NCBI GenBank assembly: GCA_025450405.1
Contig: JANWHL010000184.1
Coordinates: 1 to 6,369 of the forward strand
DNA from: Ktedonobacterales bacterium
GTDB taxonomy: Bacteria > Chloroflexota > Ktedonobacteria > Ktedonobacterales > JADMIN01
Length of the DNA: 6,369 nucleotides
Direction: 5' to 3'
Under the pieces are notes generated by a model. It did not search any database, had not been told where the DNA came from, and worked only from the letters and a program-made list of their open reading frames with translations. Shown here in pieces: positions 6,074 to 6,369 of the stretch. Position numbers and translations under genes: made by a program. How positions within the stretch are numbered: the stretch's first letter is position 1; every line of letters starts with the position of its first letter.

Positions 6074-6369
6074 TCACTCGCCTCCTTGGTTCGGAGTCAG
6101 GCGCCCATAGGTAGCCACGTCCAGAGCCTTTTCGCCCGCGGGCACATTCGATACCGCAATAACGTCCTCGGTCGCGCCGCCACGACGATCAAAGATGACC
6201 ATCTGGGAGACCGCGCCGAGATCAGGATCCGCCGGCCCGATCACACTCCAGCGTGCCTCGTAGCCATAGCGCTCACCGACTCGCCGCGCCCAATCCTGAC
6301 ACTCAGCCCGGGTCCACTCAAAGCGATGGTCCTCATGGCGCAGCCTCGCCGTGCCCAGTGACGCCCAAC
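6074..6369 (-). CDS. hen1: 3'-terminal RNA ribose 2'-O-methyltransferase Hen1, C-terminal part only
   Basis: Only the last 97 residues are in the window; the N-terminal ligase-activating domain and the SAM-binding core lie beyond the right edge. The visible part carries RHEDHRFEWTRAE (10-22), a hallmark of bacterial Hen1; its DHRFEW histidine matches the family's last metal ligand as I remember it. The segment GYEARWSVIGPADPDLG (35-51) and SQMVIF (54-59) correspond to the closing strands of the methyltransferase domain, usually seen as PVGPEDPEVG and TQMAVF. Hen1 methylates the 2'-OH of the 3' end at a break before Pnkp seals it. About 37 residues follow SQMVIF, longer than the short ending I expect. 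A Cys (22) replaces the Phe usual after TRAE. The stop is 3 nt before pnkp and the pnkp ribosome site lies within this gene, so the two are co-translated. Confidence 0.93.
   Translation of the reverse strand, partial: WASLGTARLRHEDHRFEWTRAECQDWARRVGERYGYEARWSVIGPADPDLGAVSQMVIFDRRGGATEDVIAVSNVPAGEKALDVATYGRLTPNQGGE
6081..6087 (-). promoter_or_regulatory. Shine-Dalgarno site of pnkp inside the hen1 3' end
   Basis: AAGGAGG on the minus strand, 10 nt before the pnkp ATG at 6070, lies within the final codons of hen1. It supports the chosen pnkp start and tight coupling of the pair. Confidence 0.8.

Noticed and set aside
5171..6361. 396-aa plus-strand open frame
   Set aside because: Antisense to the pnkp kinase and phosphatase regions and the hen1 end; no family signature.

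Overview
The window is GC-rich DNA carrying five genes, all on the minus strand, so they read from right to left. Two genes run off the edges. High GC, a full-length single-chain Pnkp next to Hen1, and a secreted glycosidase with IPT/TIG repeats would suit a free-living bacterium such as a member of Chloroflexota. There is no taxonomic marker here, so that placement is a weak inference.

Right part (6369 down to 3443): a bacterial RNA-repair pair. The 3' end of hen1 (3'-terminal RNA ribose 2'-O-methyltransferase) is followed after 3 nt by a complete pnkp (875 aa, three domains: 5'-kinase, 2',3'-phosphatase, ligase). In this pathway a ribotoxin-cut RNA such as tRNA has its ends healed by the kinase and phosphatase. 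Hen1 then methylates the 2'-OH at the break, and the ligase domain seals it with Hen1's help, leaving a repaired RNA that resists a second cut.

Middle part (3432 down to 1918): two more genes follow on the same strand at short spacing. One is an alpha/beta hydrolase with an HGGxW motif (GTG start, 10 nt after pnkp). The other is a class I SAM methyltransferase resembling the Mg-protoporphyrin O-methyltransferase-like group (45 nt after the hydrolase). Each has a strong Shine-Dalgarno and no terminator separates them, so hen1-pnkp-hydrolase-methyltransferase may be one transcript. Whether the last two take part in RNA repair is unknown, and this is the main open question of the window.

Left part (1917 down to 1): about 410 nt without a convincing gene, containing a nested inverted repeat and some GC-rich hairpins. 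After it comes a partial gene for a secreted clan GH-A glycoside hydrolase with two IPT/TIG-like domains joined by proline linkers. Its start is unclear: a signal-peptide-like stretch begins upstream of the first ATG. Long open frames on the plus strand opposite the glycosidase and pnkp are antisense shadows.
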